This document shows, one piece after another, positions 5,371-5,404 of a DNA stretch of 5,404 nt. The stretch is from NCBI GenBank assembly GCA_003499715.1, contig DNSH01000138.1, positions 1 to 5,404 of the forward strand. Reading direction: 5' to 3'. Both the position numbers and the translations under genes were made by a program. Below the pieces are notes generated by a model that worked only from the letters and a program-made list of their open reading frames with translations, was not told the origin of the DNA and searched no databases. Origin of the DNA: Candidatus Mesolinea sp. (GTDB lineage: Bacteria; Chloroflexota; Anaerolineae; Anaerolineales; Anaerolineaceae). The stretch's first letter is position 1. Each line of letters opens with the position of its first letter.

Positions 5371-5399
5371 TTGACTCACGCATTTAATCGTGTTATATT
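5371..5399 (+). promoter_or_regulatory. Outward-facing sigma-70/sigma-A promoter with extended -10
   Basis: TTGACT (5371-5376) matches the -35 consensus at 5 of 6 positions. After exactly 17 nt comes TATATT (5394-5399), also 5 of 6, preceded by TGT, which gives an extended -10 (TGnTATATT). Transcription would start a few bases beyond the right edge, so a divergent plus-strand gene is predicted just outside the window. An upstream TATAAT at 5361-5366 with a weaker GTGTCA 16 nt before it may be a second, overlapping plus-strand promoter. Confidence 0.6.
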
Positions 5400-5404
5400 A
5401 TTTT

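Larger units (their letters stand above)
4979..5404. other. AT-rich intergenic/regulatory region without a convincing gene
   Basis: These 426 nt lie upstream of the minus-strand redox operon and probably upstream of a divergent gene beyond the right edge. The region is clearly richer in A and T than the genes to its left. It has long T tracts, several candidate promoter hexamers on both strands, an AT hairpin at 5269-5289 and a palindrome at 5091-5100. The only open frame of any size (4988-5173, minus) lacks a ribosome site and a recognisable protein, and is not called. No known riboswitch or tRNA was recognised in the potential leader of up to ~220 nt. Confidence 0.75.

Noticed and set aside
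5346..5380. CIRCE-type heat-shock operator suggested by GTGCTAA
   Set aside because: The matching TTAGCACTC half is absent at the required 9-nt spacing.

Overview
This window looks like accessory carbohydrate and central-carbon metabolism of a fermentative, probably anaerobic bacterium. Strong purine-rich Shine-Dalgarno sites (AGGAGG, GGAGG), a galactitol-type PTS component, AT-rich intergenic DNA and a GlpA-like / pyridine nucleotide oxidoreductase / DUF1667 gene trio together suggest a Firmicutes-like lineage, but other PTS-bearing anaerobes (for example Thermotogae or spirochaetes) cannot be excluded. No rRNA, tRNA, mobile element or CRISPR array was seen.

Left half, plus strand (1-1762): the end of a sugar catabolic operon. 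It holds the C-terminal part of a PTS IIB protein of the galactitol (GatB) type, a class II aldolase/adducin family protein of an atypical subfamily, and a deoxyribose-phosphate aldolase (deoC) with complete catalytic residues and an extra N-terminal segment of about 45 residues. A strong hairpin with T/A tracts on both sides (1782-1814) closes this operon and also serves the operon converging from the right.

Right half, minus strand (4978 down to 1835): a tightly packed three-gene operon. Its order of transcription is a GlpA-like FAD-dependent oxidoreductase with a C-terminal BFD-type iron-sulfur domain, an FAD/NAD-dependent oxidoreductase with two Rossmann motifs, and a small DUF1667 protein with a four-cysteine motif. 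Gaps of 1 and 8 nt, with ribosome sites overlapping the preceding stop codons, argue that the three are made together and probably form one complex. Its most likely job is oxidation of glycerol-3-phosphate (or a related hydroxy acid) to DHAP, with electrons passing through flavins and Fe-S clusters. In the first protein the expected fourth cluster cysteine is aspartate, the most notable residue-level oddity in the window.

Right end (4979-5404): an AT-rich stretch of 426 nt without a convincing gene. It contains candidate promoters for the minus-strand operon, phased A-tracts, an AT hairpin, a palindrome, a cre-like sequence and a good outward-facing promoter whose gene lies beyond the window.

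The two operons could meet at triose phosphates: the aldolases would yield glyceraldehyde-3-phosphate and perhaps DHAP, and the GlpA-like complex would form DHAP from glycerol-3-phosphate. That link is inference. I see no clearly new type of system. The most promising leads are the unusual redox trio and the combination of PTS IIB, atypical class II aldolase and DeoC.
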